Below, one piece after another: positions 44,489 through 53,099 of a stretch of DNA of 64,000 bases (position 1 is the stretch's first letter; each line of letters opens with the position of its first letter). Origin of the DNA: Saccharibacillus brassicae (lineage in GTDB: Bacteria; Bacillota; Bacilli; Paenibacillales; Paenibacillaceae); contig NZ_CP041217.1 in assembly GCF_006542275.1 (NCBI RefSeq), forward strand, positions 2,713,501-2,777,500, in the 5' to 3' direction. The translations under genes and the position numbers were made by a program. Below the pieces are notes generated by a model. The model had not been told where the DNA came from, did not search any database, and saw only the letters and a list, made by a program, of their open reading frames with translations.

Positions 44489-47275
44489 TTGAATAAAGTA
44501 ATGGGTGCAGGACCTCTAAAAGGCTTCGCGGAATTCAGCAGAACGGTGGCCGCTCAAGGTGCCGTATTGATTCAGAACGAAGGACAGGCACTGCCGATCC
44601 GGGAAAACGAGAACGTGGCGATTTTCGGACGGGTACAGCTCAACTATTACCGCAGCGGTACGGGATCGGGCGGCAGCGTGCATGTGTCGCATACGACGAA
44701 CCTGCTGGACGGACTGCGGAGCAAGCCTTCCGTCACGGTCAACGAAGAGTTGGCGTCGGTGTACACGAAATGGATCGAAGAAAATCCGTTCGATAACGGC
44801 GGAGGCGGCTGGGCGGCGGAACCGTGGCACCAGGCGGAAATGCCGTTGAGCGACGAACTGGTCGCAGGCGCGCGCGACGCATCGTCCAAAGCGATCGTCG
44901 TCATCGGCCGGACGGCCGGCGAAGACCAGGACAACGCCGACGCACCGGGCAGCTACCGCCTGACGCCGGAAGAACTGGATATGCTGACGCAGGTCACGAA
45001 CCATTTCGAGCAGACGATCGTCGTGCTTAACGTGTCGAACATCGTGGACATGAGCTGGGTCAAAGACGCGGCGCACAAACATCCGATCGCGGCCGTCATC
45101 TATGCGTGGCACGGCGGGATGGAAGGCGGCAACGCTATCGCGGACGTGCTGTCCGGCGACGTGACGCCAAGCGGCAAATTGACCGACACCATCGCCTACT
45201 CGATCGACGATTATCCGTCCACGAGCAACTACGGCAATGAGTTCAAGAGTGTGTATGAGGAAGACGTATACGTCGGATACCGGTATTTCGAAACGTTTCG
45301 ACCGGAAAAAGTGCAGTACGAATTCGGTTTCGGCCTGTCGTACACCACTTTTGAGCATGCACCGGAACCCGCCCAAACGCTGCAAAAAGACGGCGCGGAA
45401 TGGATCGAAGTCGGCGTAACCGTGACGAATACGGGCGATACGTTCGAAGGCAAGGAAGTCGTGCAGGTCTACGTGGAAGCGCCTCAGGGCAGACTCGGCC
45501 AGCCGTATAAAAAGCTCGTGGCATTCGGCAAAACGAAGTCGCTTCAACCGGGCGAATCGCAGCGTATTACGGTCGGTTTCCCGATCGACAAGCTCGCTTC
45601 GTACGACGACGCCGGCACGACCGGACACGCGCACGCCTACGTGCTCGAAGAAGGTACGTACCTGCTGCACGTCGGATCGAGCGTCAAGCAGACCTCGGTC
45701 GTGCAGGTGGACGGAGCCGGCGGTTACATCGTGAACGAACTGCGCGTCGTGGCCCAGTTTGAAGAAGCGATGGCGCCGGTCGAAGCTTTCAACCGCCTCA
45801 AGCCGGGCGCCCGCCAAGCGGACGGTTCGTACGAGATGGACAGCGAGATCGTGCCGACCCGCAGCGTCGACATGGCGCGTCGTATCCAGGACCGTATGCC
45901 GCAATCGCTGGCGGAGACCGGAGATCAGGGCATCAAGCTGCAGGACGTCAAAGCCGGCAAAGCTTCGCTGGACGCTTTCGTGGCGCAGCTCAGCAACGAC
46001 GAACTGGCGACGCTCGTGCGCGGCGAAGGCATGAGCAGCCCGCTTGCGACGCCGGGTACGGCATCCGTGTTCGGCGGAGTCAGCGACACGCTGCTCGGCT
46101 ACGGCATTCCGGTCGCCTGTACGGCGGACGGCCCTTCGGGCATCCGGATGGACAGCGGCCAACAGGCGACCCAGGTGTCGATCGGCACGCTGCTCGCAGC
46201 GACCTGGGACAAAGATCTGGTCGAAGAACTGTACGTGCTGGAAGGACAGGAGCTGGTGCTCAACGAAGTGGATACGCTGCTCGGACCGGGCCTCAACATC
46301 CGCCGCAGCCCGCTGAACGGCCGTAACTTCGAGTATTTCTCCGAAGATCCGATCGTGTCGGGCGAATTCGCGGCAGCCTGCGTGCGCGGTATCGCCAAAG
46401 GCGGTTCCAACGCGACGCTCAAGCACTTTGCCTGCAACAACCAGGAGCAGTACCGCAGCAAAGTGAACGCGGTCGTATCCGAACGCGCGCTGCGCGAGAT
46501 CTACCTCAAAGGCTTCGAGATCGCGGTCCGCGAAGGCGGCGCCAAATCGATCATGACTTCGTACAATCCGATCAACGGCCACTGGGCGGCGTCGAATTAC
46601 GATCTCAATACGACGATCCTGCGCGGCGAGTGGAACTTTGACGGCATCGTCATGACCGACTGGTGGGCGATCATGAACGATTCGGCCAACGGCGGCGAAG
46701 CGGATCGCAAGAACACGAACTTCATGATTCGCGCGCAAAACGATCTGTACATGGTCGTGATGAACTACGGCGCCGAGACCAACATCTGGGGCGACAACAC
46801 GATCGAATCGCTGGCGGACGGCACGTTAACCCGCGGCGAGCTTCAGCGCAGCGCCAAAAACATCTGCCAGTTCATCATGGACGCGCCGGTGTTCGGAAGA
46901 GAACGCAAAACGGACGAGTCGTTCGAGAAATTCGCAGCGGCAGGCGTCACCCAACTGGACAGCGCGCAGGCGTTGGCCGGCCAGGGAGACATTCAGCCTT
47001 CCGTCGATTCGCCGGTCTACCTCAAAGTCGAGCAGCCGGGCGTGTACCGCGTAGCGGTCAACGTCATGTCGCCGGAGCCGGAACTTTCGCAAAGCGCCTG
47101 CAACCTGCTGCTCAACGGCAAGATCATGACGACCGTGCAGATGAACGGCACCCAGGGCCGCTGGCTCAAGCAGCGCCTCGTGTCGATCGAGCTGGAAAAA
47201 GGCACGTACAAGCTCGAAGTCGAATTCACGAAACCGGGCCTGCAGCTCGGTACGGTGGAGTTTAGAGCGGTTTAA
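44489..47275 (+). CDS. Glycoside hydrolase family 3, permuted domain order
   Basis: A 928-residue cytoplasmic glycosidase (no signal peptide). The order is reversed from normal GH3: the alpha/beta sandwich C-domain comes first (about 5-310, AAQGAVLIQNEG, AGEDQDNADAPGSYRL), then a Fn3-like domain (about 330-450, VGVTVTNTGDTFEGKEVVQVY), then the catalytic TIM barrel (about 540-860, LKHFACNNQEQYR, and the nucleophile Asp about 724 in IVMTDWWA), then a small C-terminal beta domain. Reversed GH3 enzymes are known from Ruminococcus and Butyrivibrio. The substrate is probably a beta-glucoside or xyloside. The start is TTG 44489, about 6 bp after GGGAGGGAA; the frame back to 44348 lacks a ribosome site and ATG 44501 is too far from it. 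Confidence 0.87.
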   Translation: MNKVMGAGPLKGFAEFSRTVAAQGAVLIQNEGQALPIRENENVAIFGRVQLNYYRSGTGSGGSVHVSHTTNLLDGLRSKPSVTVNEELASVYTKWIEENPFDNGGGGWAAEPWHQAEMPLSDELVAGARDASSKAIVVIGRTAGEDQDNADAPGSYRLTPEELDMLTQVTNHFEQTIVVLNVSNIVDMSWVKDAAHKHPIAAVIYAWHGGMEGGNAIADVLSGDVTPSGKLTDTIAYSIDDYPSTSNYGNEFKSVYEEDVYVGYRYFETFRPEKVQYEFGFGLSYTTFEHAPEPAQTLQKDGAEWIEVGVTVTNTGDTFEGKEVVQVYVEAPQGRLGQPYKKLVAFGKTKSLQPGESQRITVGFPIDKLASYDDAGTTGHAHAYVLEEGTYLLHVGSSVKQTSVVQVDGAGGYIVNELRVVAQFEEAMAPVEAFNRLKPGARQADGSYEMDSEIVPTRSVDMARRIQDRMPQSLAETGDQGIKLQDVKAGKASLDAFVAQLSNDELATLVRGEGMSSPLATPGTASVFGGVSDTLLGYGIPVACTADGPSGIRMDSGQQATQVSIGTLLAATWDKDLVEELYVLEGQELVLNEVDTLLGPGLNIRRSPLNGRNFEYFSEDPIVSGEFAAACVRGIAKGGSNATLKHFACNNQEQYRSKVNAVVSERALREIYLKGFEIAVREGGAKSIMTSYNPINGHWAASNYDLNTTILRGEWNFDGIVMTDWWAIMNDSANGGEADRKNTNFMIRAQNDLYMVVMNYGAETNIWGDNTIESLADGTLTRGELQRSAKNICQFIMDAPVFGRERKTDESFEKFAAAGVTQLDSAQALAGQGDIQPSVDSPVYLKVEQPGVYRVAVNVMSPEPELSQSACNLLLNGKIMTTVQMNGTQGRWLKQRLVSIELEKGTYKLEVEFTKPGLQLGTVEFRAV

Positions 47276-47308
47276 GAGCTTGGAGCAGGTTAAGAGCTTG
47301 GAGCAGGT
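47273..47308 (+). repeat. 18-bp tandem duplication just after the GH3 stop
   Basis: TTAAGAGCTTGGAGCAGG occurs twice head to tail (47273-47290, 47291-47308), followed by a decayed third unit TTAAGAGTTAGAGCG. The first copy includes the GH3 stop codon. Confidence 0.85.
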
Positions 47309-47436
47309 TAAGAGTTAGAGCGATTTAAGATTGCAAAGTGTGGGGAGTTCGGTCGCCCCGCGTTTGTAAGGCGAACGGCACTTGCCTCTTTTCGCGTTCT
47401 TTTCTACACTTGATGCCATACGGACGCGAAGCACGC

Positions 47437-47472
47437 GCCGCTTTAATCCTTCGGGGTTGAAGCGGCTTTTTT
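47437..47472 (+). terminator. Terminator between GH3 and the nuclease-like gene
   Basis: GCCGCTT...ATCC pairs with GG...AAGCGGC around a TTCG loop, followed by six T (47467-47472). The next gene starts 41 bp beyond. Confidence 0.85.
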
Positions 47473-47512
47473 GCGTGCTCGCGCGTCTCGGGAGAAGGAG
47501 GGAGAGGCTGTA

Positions 47513-48166
47513 ATGACGGAGTTTGCAAAAGAATACGCCGGTTGGATAGACGCCCAACTTGCGGCCGAGCCGAATCCGAGAAGAAGAGAGCGGCTCGAAG
47601 CGGGATTGGGGCACGGGAGCGTGGAGTTTTTGCGTTCGATCTGGCTGCCCGCGCTCAAACATTTCGACCATCTGCATGCCGAATGGGAAGTGCGCGATCT
47701 GAACGGGGGATACCGGTATATCGACTTCGCGTACCGGCCCGGCGGCGCGAAAGGCGCGATCGAAATCCAGGGCTACGGTCCGCATGCCCGGGATTTGGAT
47801 GTGCGGCGGTTCAAGGATCTGTGCTGGAGGCACAGCCTGCTCGCTCTGGACGACTGGACGCTGCTGCCGATCGCGTATCCGTCGATTGCGGAAGAGCCGG
47901 GCCGCTGCCGCCAGCTGATCCTTGCTTTTGCCGGGAAATTCACCGCTTCGGCTGCCGAACCGTCTCTATCCTGGTTGGAGGCGGAGCTGCTGCGGTTTGC
48001 TCGCACGACGCCGATCCCGTTTACGGCGGCGCGCCTTGCGGAGCATCTGCGAATCAGCAGCCAGCACGCCAGGCGCCTGCTGCATGCGTCCGTATCAAGC
48101 GGACATCTCGTCGTGGCGAGCGGCAAAGAAAGATTCCGAACGTACCGGCTGCCGGAGTGGAAATGA
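47513..48166 (+). CDS. Predicted PD-(D/E)XK-like protein with C-terminal winged helix
   Basis: A 217-residue protein I do not recognise by name. Residues about 60-85 read YRYIDFAY...GAIEIQGYG, the spacing D-(about 12)-ExQ seen in restriction-endonuclease-fold proteins (Vsr/DUF559 type), followed by a helix DVRRFKDLCWRHSLLALD with conserved Arg and His. Residues about 165-217 form a winged helix-turn-helix (ARLAEHLRISSQHARRLLHASV). This could be a small DNA-binding nuclease or a regulator with a dead nuclease fold. ATG 47513 follows GGAGGGAGAGG. Four-arm repeat copy 2 lies 97 bp after its stop. Confidence 0.6.
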   Translation: MTEFAKEYAGWIDAQLAAEPNPRRRERLEAGLGHGSVEFLRSIWLPALKHFDHLHAEWEVRDLNGGYRYIDFAYRPGGAKGAIEIQGYGPHARDLDVRRFKDLCWRHSLLALDDWTLLPIAYPSIAEEPGRCRQLILAFAGKFTASAAEPSLSWLEAELLRFARTTPIPFTAARLAEHLRISSQHARRLLHASVSSGHLVVASGKERFRTYRLPEWK

Positions 48167-48262
48167 GGGTTTGGGGAGATGGGATAGGTGGCAGAACGAC
48201 AAAACGACAAAACGGCTCGCACAACGACCCGCAGACGGGTTTCGCCGGCTCTCGGGTAAAAG

Positions 48263-48446
48263 CTAACGAATCCGTATAACGCTACATTGGCGAAAACGGG
48301 GATTTTGAAAATCTAACGAATCGTAGTCACGCTATAGGAACAAAAACGTGCGAAATGTGCGATATGGGGCCGAATAGCGTTACGACGATTCGTTAACATT
48401 CGGAAAACGGCTTTTTTTCCGGAATAGCGTTATGAGGGTTCGTTAG
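48263..48446. repeat. Four-arm intergenic repeat, copy 2
   Basis: Forward arms at 48263-48284 and 48313-48335, reverse arms at 48374-48396 and 48424-48446, each beginning or ending in CTAACGAATC / GATTCGTTAG-type sequence. The total length of 184 bp and the 50-bp pitch are identical to copy 1 at 10234. It occupies much of the gene-free 48167-48661 gap. Confidence 0.92.
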
Positions 48447-48456
48447 CTGCATCATT

Positions 48457-48533
48457 GGGACGGGGGACGGGGGACGGGGGACGGGGGACGGGGGACGGGG
48501 GACGGAGAACGGGGAACGGGGAACGGGGAACGG
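48457..48533 (+). repeat. Heptanucleotide tandem repeat
   Basis: Seven copies of GGGACGG, one AGAACGG, then three GGAACGG. It begins 10 bp after four-arm repeat copy 2 and ends just before the GH51 promoter. Confidence 0.95.
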
Positions 48534-48550
48534 GGATTCCCCGACCCGAC

Positions 48551-48579
48551 TTGAAGTTGTACGTACAACAGGGTATGAT
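48551..48579 (+). promoter_or_regulatory. GH51 promoter containing an AraR-type operator
   Basis: -35 TTGAAG (48551-48556), 17-bp spacer, -10 TATGAT (48574-48579). The spacer holds the perfect 14-bp palindrome GTTGTACGTACAAC (48556-48569), which matches the TTGTACGTACAA core of B. subtilis AraR operators. Bound AraR would block the promoter until arabinose is present. Confidence 0.85.
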
Positions 48580-48661
48580 AAGCATATAACGCATATCTAT
48601 TACTAATTAACAATTATATTAATTAAATTAAGAAATCCATTAACGATAGGAGAATTCATCC

Positions 48662-51600
48662 ATGACTTCAACGCCAATCCCTAATCCAGCCCAGGCTTCG
48701 TTCCGCGATCGCCTTCTTGCCCACTATACGTTCGATGACGCTGCCGATATCGGGCGGGACGCTTCCGGGCACGGGCGAGACGCTCGCGCCGCCGGCAGCG
48801 TGCTGCCGCGGATCTCGCAGGAGACCGGCAGGCCGGCGGTCACGTTCGGCGGAGGGCGCAGCGGCACCTCTTACCTCGAACTGCCGTCCGATCTGCTGCA
48901 AGATGTAAGCGATCGCAGCGGTGTGACGGTGACGGCCTGGGTGCGTTTTGACGCGGGCACGAGCGTGTGGGAACGCATTTTCGATTTTGGCCAAAATGAA
49001 GGCGGACCGTCGCTGTTCCTGACCCGCAGCCTGCGCGGCACGCTGTCAGGGGGCGGCGACCTCGTCGTCGATCCGGGCCGAGGGTTCGTGCGCGGCGAAT
49101 GGATGCATGTCGCGCTGAGCGTGGTCGGCACGCAGGGCGGAACGCTGAGCAGCGCGGGCCCGGTCGCGTACGTCAACGGCGAACCGGTCGCCGACGGCAC
49201 GATCAGCCAGACGTCGAGCGGCCATTACGCGCAGCTGCGCCGCTGGTTCGAGACGTTCGTCGAAGAGGGCAGCTACAGCCGCAATTTCATCGGCCGTTCG
49301 CAGTACGCCGCAGACGACGATTTTGCCGGCTCGATCTCGGACTTCCGCGTCTACGCGGCGGGCCTGTCGGCCGACGACGTGATCGAGGTGCTGTGCGAAT
49401 CGCTGACGGACGAAGAGATCGTGCGGCTGGCGGCGGACAAATATTTGTCTTTTCCGACGAGCATTTTGACGGGCGACGTCAGTCTGCCTACTTCGCTGAT
49501 GGGCGGCAAAGTCCGCGTGAACTGGACATCCAGCCGTCCGGAATTCGTGTCGGGCGACGGACGGATCTGGCCGGACACCGGCGCGCGCACGCAGGAAGCG
49601 GGCGGCGGGGCGGCTTCGAATTCTCCGTCCTCCGCACCGCGCAGCCCGCAGGCCGCGACACTCACCGCAGCGCTTGAGGTCGGCGGCAGCGAAGTACGGC
49701 GCAGCTTCGACGTCTCCGTTCTTCCGCCGGAACTGCCTCCGTATACGGTGACGATCCACGGCGAAGAGACGCTGGACGGCGTAGTCGACGTCAGCGAAGT
49801 GATGTACGGGCTCTTTTACGAAGACATCAACAATGCGGCCGACGGCGGCATCTATGCGGAGATGGTGCAGAACCGCTCGTTCGAAGCGTTCGAGTTCGAT
49901 ACGTATTCGCACGCGTCCGGCGAATGCGGCTGCTCGACCGGCCGCAACCGTCAGCCGCTGCTGTGGTGGTACGGCGATATCGACAAGATGACGCCGCGCA
50001 GCACCGATACGCTGGGACAATTCCTCGGTTCCTCCGATCCCGACGTGAACGGGTATTACGTCACCGTCGCGGACGGCGCGACCGTGTACAACCGCGGCTT
50101 CAACGACACGAACGGCGGGTGCGCGATGCCTATTCGGGAAGGCGCCGCGTACGATTTTACCGTGTGGGCCAAAGCGGCGCAGGCAGGCTCCGTCACGCTT
50201 CAGCTGCAAGGGCCGGACGGCGAAGCGGCGAGCGACGTCGTCACGTTCGCGGTCGAAGGCGGCGATACGTGGCAAAAATACGGCGTGCCTTACCCGGCGG
50301 ACGGCAGCGCGCTGTCGACGCTCGTGCTCACCGGCTCCCGGAACGTGCTCGGCCAGCTCTCGCTGACGTTCGACGGCGACATTTCGATCGAACTCGTGTC
50401 GCTCGTGCCGCGCGGCGTATGGGGTGCGGCAGAAGAAGCGGGTTCGCCTTCGGCGCGCGCCAACTATCTCGGCAACCCGAATTACCGGCTGCGCCGGGAT
50501 CTGGTGGAAGCGCTGGCGGGGATGCATCCGAAGTTTTTGCGGTTCCCGGGCGGCTGCATTTCGGAAGGTTCTTTTATCTGGGACAATGTGTACGATTGGA
50601 AAGATTCGGTCAACGACATCGAGCTGCGTAAAGAAAACTTCAACGTGTGGGGCTACATGATGACGATGGGCCTCGGTTATATGGAATATTTCCAGCTGGC
50701 CGAAGACCTGAACGCGACCCCGCTGCCGGTCATGGCGTGCGGCGTGCTGTGCCAGGCCCGTTCCGACTACGCGCATCCGGCCGGCGGCGAACTGCGCGAC
50801 CAGTACATCCGCAATTTCACGGATCTGATCGATTTCGCGATCGGCATGGACTTCGAGCATAACGAATGGGCGGCGATGCGGCGGAAAATGGGGCACGAAG
50901 CTCCGTTCGACCTGCGCTATCTGGGCGTGGGCAACGAGAACTGGGGCACGGAGTTTTTTGCCAACTTCGAAGTGTTCAAAGCCCGGATCGACGAGTACAT
51001 GGCCGAGCATTATCCGGACCGCGAGCTGCACATCATCTCCACGGTGGGCGCGCAGGCGGACGACGACGCGTACCAACAGGGCTGGAAGTTCCTGAGCGGC
51101 GGCCTGGAAGGTTCGGCGGACGTGCAGTTCGCGGATCGGGATCGGGTCATCTCGGAAAAAGTGTCCTGGTACGCCAAGCAGCCGAACTATATGGACACGA
51201 TCGCGGACGAACATTACTATCGGTCGAACGAATATTTGCTGGAAAACGCGGACCGCTACAATTATTATTTCCGCGCCTACAACGAAGACGGCAGCCTCGA
51301 CTGGCCGGCCACGTCCAAAGTGTTCGTCGGCGAATACGCGTCCACGGACAAAAACACGCTGGCGGGCGCCGTGGCGGAAGCCGCGGTGATGACCGGATTC
51401 GAGAACAATGCCGACGTCGTGCGGCTGGCCGCCTATGCGCCGCTGTTCAACAAAGTGCTTACCGACGGCACCTACCGATGGACGCCGGACTGCATCTGGT
51501 TCGACGACGAGAGCGTCTGGTTCACGCCGAACTATTACGTGCAGCAGATGTTCGCCAAATATTTGGGCGACCGCGTGCTGCCGACTTCGTTCTCGACGTA

Positions 51601-52609
51601 CCGCGGCGGCCAGCCGGTCGACCTTATTCCGCGCGGCGGTATCCACGTCGCGGCGGGTCGGGCGGAAGTGACGGTAAGCCGCGTCACGGTGACGTCAAGC
51701 GACAGCGGCGAGGTGCTGCTGGAGACGGACTTTACGCAGGCGGCGGAACTCGATCCGGTCTGGCAGGTCATCCCGGGCTCGGCCGGCTATGCGCTTGAAG
51801 CGGGGCGCGGCCTCGTGCTCAAGCCGCAAAGCAGCGGCCTGAACGGCCTGTACGTGCCGAGCGGAGAGTGGACCGGGTATACGGTCGAAGTGATCGCCTC
51901 CAAAGCTTCGGGCGAAGACGGCTTCTACGTCGGCGTCGGCCTGACCGACATCTCGCCGGATCGCAAAGACGTGCTGGAGTACGCGATCGGCTACGGCGGT
52001 TCCGCGACCGGCCTCAAAGTGCACAAGCAGGGCGTGGAAGGCTATACGCTCGGCGATTATTCGTCCAGTACGGCGGCAGGCAACCTGCGGGCGGCGAACT
52101 ACGAAGGGCTTGAAGACGGGCGTCCGTATGCGATCACCGTCGATTTCGGCGGCCCGCGCGGCCGGAACCTGATCTGCTCGTACGCCGATCCGGCCGGCGG
52201 ATGGCGCAGCAAAGTGCTGGATTACAAGCTGGAAGCCTACAACCGCGACGTATTCCATTCCGTGACGGCGGATGCCGGGCACGTCTACGTCAAGCTGGTC
52301 AACGCCGACGGCGTGGACAAAAACACGCGTCTGAACCTCGACGGTCTGGAAGTCGCGGCGGAAGCCAAACTCGTGACGCTGACGGGCGATCCGGCACTGC
52401 TGCACGTGCCGAACGTGAACAAAAAAAGCGGAGAGCCGGTCGTGCCGGTCGAGAGTGTCTTCGCGCTAGAAGACGGCACGGGCGTGGACGGCTTCGCTTC
52501 CGGCCAAGCCGCAGGAGGTACGGGCGGGACAGGCCGAACGGGCCGCACGGCGGTGCTGAAGCTGCCGGCGAACTCGGTGAGCGTCGTCGTGCTGGAACGA
52601 CGGGTGTAG
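48662..52609 (+). CDS. Alpha-L-arabinofuranosidase, GH51, with LamG-type N-terminal domain
   Basis: A 1315-residue enzyme that releases terminal arabinofuranose from arabinan or arabinoxylan fragments. Residues about 15-240 are a LamG/concanavalin-like domain (LLAHYTFDDAADIG, GSISDFRVYAAGL); about 250-350 is a degenerate bacterial Ig-like domain; about 360-990 is GH51, with the CBM-like insert near 480-580, the acid/base Glu in YLGVGNENWG (about 758) and the nucleophile Glu in VFVGEYAST (about 890); about 1010-1190 is a second lectin-like domain. No signal peptide or lipobox is present, so it is predicted cytoplasmic although LamG modules are mostly extracellular. Transcription is AraR-type controlled. 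ATG 48662 follows ATAGGAGAA. Confidence 0.9.
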   Translation: MTSTPIPNPAQASFRDRLLAHYTFDDAADIGRDASGHGRDARAAGSVLPRISQETGRPAVTFGGGRSGTSYLELPSDLLQDVSDRSGVTVTAWVRFDAGTSVWERIFDFGQNEGGPSLFLTRSLRGTLSGGGDLVVDPGRGFVRGEWMHVALSVVGTQGGTLSSAGPVAYVNGEPVADGTISQTSSGHYAQLRRWFETFVEEGSYSRNFIGRSQYAADDDFAGSISDFRVYAAGLSADDVIEVLCESLTDEEIVRLAADKYLSFPTSILTGDVSLPTSLMGGKVRVNWTSSRPEFVSGDGRIWPDTGARTQEAGGGAASNSPSSAPRSPQAATLTAALEVGGSEVRRSFDVSVLPPELPPYTVTIHGEETLDGVVDVSEVMYGLFYEDINNAADGGIYAEMVQNRSFEAFEFDTYSHASGECGCSTGRNRQPLLWWYGDIDKMTPRSTDTLGQFLGSSDPDVNGYYVTVADGATVYNRGFNDTNGGCAMPIREGAAYDFTVWAKAAQAGSVTLQLQGPDGEAASDVVTFAVEGGDTWQKYGVPYPADGSALSTLVLTGSRNVLGQLSLTFDGDISIELVSLVPRGVWGAAEEAGSPSARANYLGNPNYRLRRDLVEALAGMHPKFLRFPGGCISEGSFIWDNVYDWKDSVNDIELRKENFNVWGYMMTMGLGYMEYFQLAEDLNATPLPVMACGVLCQARSDYAHPAGGELRDQYIRNFTDLIDFAIGMDFEHNEWAAMRRKMGHEAPFDLRYLGVGNENWGTEFFANFEVFKARIDEYMAEHYPDRELHIISTVGAQADDDAYQQGWKFLSGGLEGSADVQFADRDRVISEKVSWYAKQPNYMDTIADEHYYRSNEYLLENADRYNYYFRAYNEDGSLDWPATSKVFVGEYASTDKNTLAGAVAEAAVMTGFENNADVVRLAAYAPLFNKVLTDGTYRWTPDCIWFDDESVWFTPNYYVQQMFAKYLGDRVLPTSFSTYRGGQPVDLIPRGGIHVAAGRAEVTVSRVTVTSSDSGEVLLETDFTQAAELDPVWQVIPGSAGYALEAGRGLVLKPQSSGLNGLYVPSGEWTGYTVEVIASKASGEDGFYVGVGLTDISPDRKDVLEYAIGYGGSATGLKVHKQGVEGYTLGDYSSSTAAGNLRAANYEGLEDGRPYAITVDFGGPRGRNLICSYADPAGGWRSKVLDYKLEAYNRDVFHSVTADAGHVYVKLVNADGVDKNTRLNLDGLEVAAEAKLVTLTGDPALLHVPNVNKKSGEPVVPVESVFALEDGTGVDGFASGQAAGGTGGTGRTGRTAVLKLPANSVSVVVLERRV

Positions 52610-52632
52610 CGTTTGGCGGGGCGGTGGTCACG

Positions 52633-52817
52633 CTAACGAATCCTGCACACGCTATATTGCGCCTCAGCGCGCTTTTATCCAAACTAACGAATCGTCATCA
52701 CGCTATCGGCTCGAATTCGTCCCAAAACGGCCTGTTAGCGCTCAATAAGGATATGACGATTCGTTAGATAGCGGAAAAAGCGGAAAATGGACAAATAGCG
52801 GTATGAGGATTCGTTAC
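52633..52817. repeat. Four-arm intergenic repeat, copy 3
   Basis: Forward arms at 52633-52655 and 52684-52706, reverse arms at 52735-52767 and 52795-52817; total 185 bp. Arm 3 contains extra bases (CTCAATAAGGAT) between TTAGCG and ATGACGATTCGTTAG, and arm 4 ends CGTTAC instead of CGTTAG. Starts 24 bp after the GH51 stop. Confidence 0.88.
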
Positions 52818-52880
52818 GATTCGCTTCCTTCGCACACGGGGCGGGAGAGACGCAGGAACGGAGTTGGAAAGGTGCGAAAA

Positions 52881-52924
52881 GCGCCAAAAAGGAGACGGGG
52901 AAATCCCCGTCTCCTTTTTGGCGC
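52881..52924. terminator. Very strong bidirectional terminator after GH51
   Basis: Perfect 20-bp stem (52881-52900 with 52905-52924; arm GCGCCAAAAAGGAGACGGGG) with an AAAT loop and internal A5/T5 tracts. Confidence 0.85.
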
Positions 52925-52990
52925 GTGCGCAGCATGGAGCGGCCAGGCATTGGCTATACCCGCCGGGTCGCCCGCACCCCGCTAGCCCCG

Positions 52991-53099
52991 CCTCGGCCGC
53001 CCTGCGCCTTGCCCGCCTGGCCGCGAACCCGCCCCGCGCCCTGCTTGCCCGCGTCTCGGCCGCCCGCGCCTTGTCCGCCTACCCGCGAACCCGCCCCGC
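52991..53099. repeat. GC-rich direct repeat downstream of the M50-like gene
   Basis: About 46-bp imperfect repeats at 52991-53037 and 53054-53099; both start CTCGGCCGCC and end GCGAACCCGCCCCGC. The second abuts the stop codon of the minus-strand gene. No gene is supported in 52925-53099. Confidence 0.75.
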
